Shown piece after piece: positions 4,317 through 5,789 of a DNA stretch of 5,789 bases. The notes beneath the pieces were generated by a model that saw only the letters and a list, made by a program, of their open reading frames with translations, was not told the origin of the DNA and ran no database searches. The DNA comes from Acidimicrobiaceae bacterium (GTDB lineage Bacteria > Actinomycetota > Acidimicrobiia > Acidimicrobiales > Palsa-688): contig PMHU01000259.1 of NCBI GenBank assembly GCA_003156795.1, forward strand, positions 1-5,789, read 5' to 3'. The translations under genes were made by a program, and so were the position numbers. Within the stretch, counting starts at the first letter, position 1; the number at the start of each line of letters is the position of its first letter.

Positions 4317-5789
4317 ATGGTCGCCCCTCGCCTGGATCAGCACTCCGACCCCGCGGGCGCCACTTCTCGTGCAGGGCGACGAGGGGAAACGCCGTCGGGC
4401 GAGCCGGCTTCCACCGGGGCTGACGGCGACCTGAGGTACCTCAATCGCGAGCTGTCGACGCTCGATTTCAACAGCCGGGTGCTCGCTCTGGCCGAACGCG
4501 ACGACCTGCCTCTTCTGGAACGGGTCAAGTTCCTCGCCATCTTCAACACGAACATGGACGAGTTCTTCCAAGTCCGCGTCGCTGGGCTCAAGGACCAGCA
4601 GGCCGCCGGGATCGGGACGGCTCCCGACGGGCTGTCCGTTTCGGACCAGCTCAAAGCGATCCGGGCCGATGTCGAGGCGTTGTTCGAGCGGCGGCGGGTG
4701 GCGTTCCTTCAGCAGGTCCTGCCCAAGCTCGCCGAGAACGGCATTCGGCTGGCGGATTGGGATTCGCTCGACGAGAGCGACCGGGCCTGGGTTGAAGCGG
4801 TGTTCGTCGAGCGGATCTTTCCCGTTCTGACCCCCCTGGCGGTCGACCCCGGCCACCCTTTTCCCTACATTTCCAACCTCTCGCTCAACCTGGCCGTGAT
4901 CGTGCGGGATCCGACCGGCGGCGAGCGACGATTCGCCCGCGTCAAGGTGCCGCCGCTGCTTCCGGGGCTGCTGTCCATGCCGGATGGCCAGCGATTCGTG
5001 CCCCTCGAGCAGGTCATCGCGGCCCACTTGGGCGCCCTTTTCCCGGGGATGGAGATCGAGAGCTATTACGCCTTTCGAGTCATACGCAACGCCGACCTCA
5101 CCCTCGCAGAGGAAGAGGCCGACGACTTGCTCGAAGCGGTCGAGATGGAATTGCGGCGCCGACGTTTCGGGCGCGCAGTGTGCCTACAGGTGGAGTCCGG
5201 GTTCAGCACCGAAGTGCTGGACCTGCTCGTCCGTGAGCTCGACCTGCACCCCGAGGACGTGTACCAAATGGACGGCTTGCTCGATTACAGCGCTCTGTGG
5301 GAGATCCACAGCCTCGACCGCCCAGAGATAAAAGACGAACCGTTTTCACCGGTCACCCCGAGCCGGCTGGCCGCTCCGGACGACGGGCAGGTCGACATTT
5401 TCGCGGCCATCGCCCATGAAGACATCTTCGTGCACCATCCTTACGAAAGCTTTGCAATGTCGACCGAGGCGTTCGTGAAGCAAGCTGCGCGAGATCCGAA
5501 GGTCCTAGCAATCAAGCAGACCCTCTACCGGACATCGGGTGACAGCCCGGTCGTAACTGCGCTGATACGCGCTGCTGAGAGGGGCAAGCAGGTAGCAGCC
5601 CTTGTCGAGCTGAAAGCGCGCGGTGACGAGGCTGCCAACATCGGCTGGGCGAGAGCGCTCGAGCAAGCGGGAGTGCATGTCGTCTACGGCCTAATCGGGT
5701 TGAAAACACATGCCAAAACGGCGCTCCTCGTGCGGGAGGAAGGCGACGGGATCCGCCGGTACTGCCACATCGGCACCGGCAACTACCAC
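4317..5789 (+). CDS. ppk: Polyphosphate kinase 1, N-terminal part (3' end outside window)
   Basis: PPK1 reversibly transfers the ATP gamma-phosphate to inorganic polyphosphate through a phosphohistidine. The 491 visible codons are open to the last base. A Pro/Gly-rich extension of about 38 residues precedes the N domain (YLNRELSTLDFN at 41-52; NTNMDEFF at 77-84). The head domain includes DPGHPFPYISNLSLNL (177-192). The first catalytic domain starts near 355, with HHPYESF (373-379), QTLYRTSGDSP (401-411) and GLKTHAK (461-467). Relative to E. coli PPK the offset is 30, so R405, R435 and H465 correspond to the known R375, R405 and the phosphorylated H435. The chain stops at HIGTGNYH; the second catalytic histidine would lie beyond. 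Oddities are Gly436 where Phe is usual after the catalytic Arg, and Thr48 where Trp is usual. ATG 4317 is supported by TAGCCT seven bases upstream. Confidence 0.96.
   Translation, partial: MVAPRLDQHSDPAGATSRAGRRGETPSGEPASTGADGDLRYLNRELSTLDFNSRVLALAERDDLPLLERVKFLAIFNTNMDEFFQVRVAGLKDQQAAGIGTAPDGLSVSDQLKAIRADVEALFERRRVAFLQQVLPKLAENGIRLADWDSLDESDRAWVEAVFVERIFPVLTPLAVDPGHPFPYISNLSLNLAVIVRDPTGGERRFARVKVPPLLPGLLSMPDGQRFVPLEQVIAAHLGALFPGMEIESYYAFRVIRNADLTLAEEEADDLLEAVEMELRRRRFGRAVCLQVESGFSTEVLDLLVRELDLHPEDVYQMDGLLDYSALWEIHSLDRPEIKDEPFSPVTPSRLAAPDDGQVDIFAAIAHEDIFVHHPYESFAMSTEAFVKQAARDPKVLAIKQTLYRTSGDSPVVTALIRAAERGKQVAALVELKARGDEAANIGWARALEQAGVHVVYGLIGLKTHAKTALLVREEGDGIRRYCHIGTGNYH

Noticed and set aside
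4191..5027. Long open frame on the - strand (278 codons)
   Set aside because: It lies antisense to the end of the propeller gene and the unmistakable ppk frame. Long antisense frames are expected in GC-rich coding DNA, and the translation resembles no known protein.

Overview
The window is GC-rich, densely packed DNA with every supported gene on the + strand. Strong preference for G/C at third codon positions, an actinobacterial-type LeuA and PPK1, and start codons placed 6-7 nt after a TAnnnT-like hexamer (the leaderless pattern common in Actinomycetota) point to an actinobacterium. Acidimicrobiia is my best guess, from general resemblance only. Both edge genes are cut by the window: leuA lacks its 5' part and ppk its 3' part.

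Layout. 1-1170 is the C-terminal two-thirds of 2-isopropylmalate synthase (leucine biosynthesis). 1193-1474 encodes a 93-aa charged soluble protein of unknown function. 1512-1862 encodes a 116-aa protein with two membrane helices, probably co-transcribed with it. 1876-2850 encodes a 324-aa protein that I recognise only as a conserved actinobacterial family without known function. 2851-3055 is a 205-nt gap with a consensus-like promoter. 3056-4207 encodes a secreted 383-aa protein with seven CxxxxxC repeats, probably a seven-bladed beta-propeller. 4208-4316 is a short gap. 4317-5789 is the N-terminal 491 codons of polyphosphate kinase 1 (ppk), which is open to the window edge.

The genes do not form one pathway. 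leuA and ppk are housekeeping metabolism, and the genes between them look like unrelated accessory genes. The most interesting structure is a direct repeat. The last ten codons of the 324-aa gene (2821-2852) recur at 4257-4288, just before ppk, with 28 of 32 bases identical. The two copies bracket exactly the propeller gene and its promoter. That gene also differs from its neighbours: more A/T at third positions, a classic -35 box, and a Shine-Dalgarno start instead of a leaderless one. I infer that the 324-aa gene, or a paralogue of it, once lay directly upstream of ppk, and that the propeller gene arrived between the copies by insertion or by duplication with replacement. No transposase, integrase, CRISPR array, tRNA or rRNA is visible. 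I found no convincing new multi-gene system.
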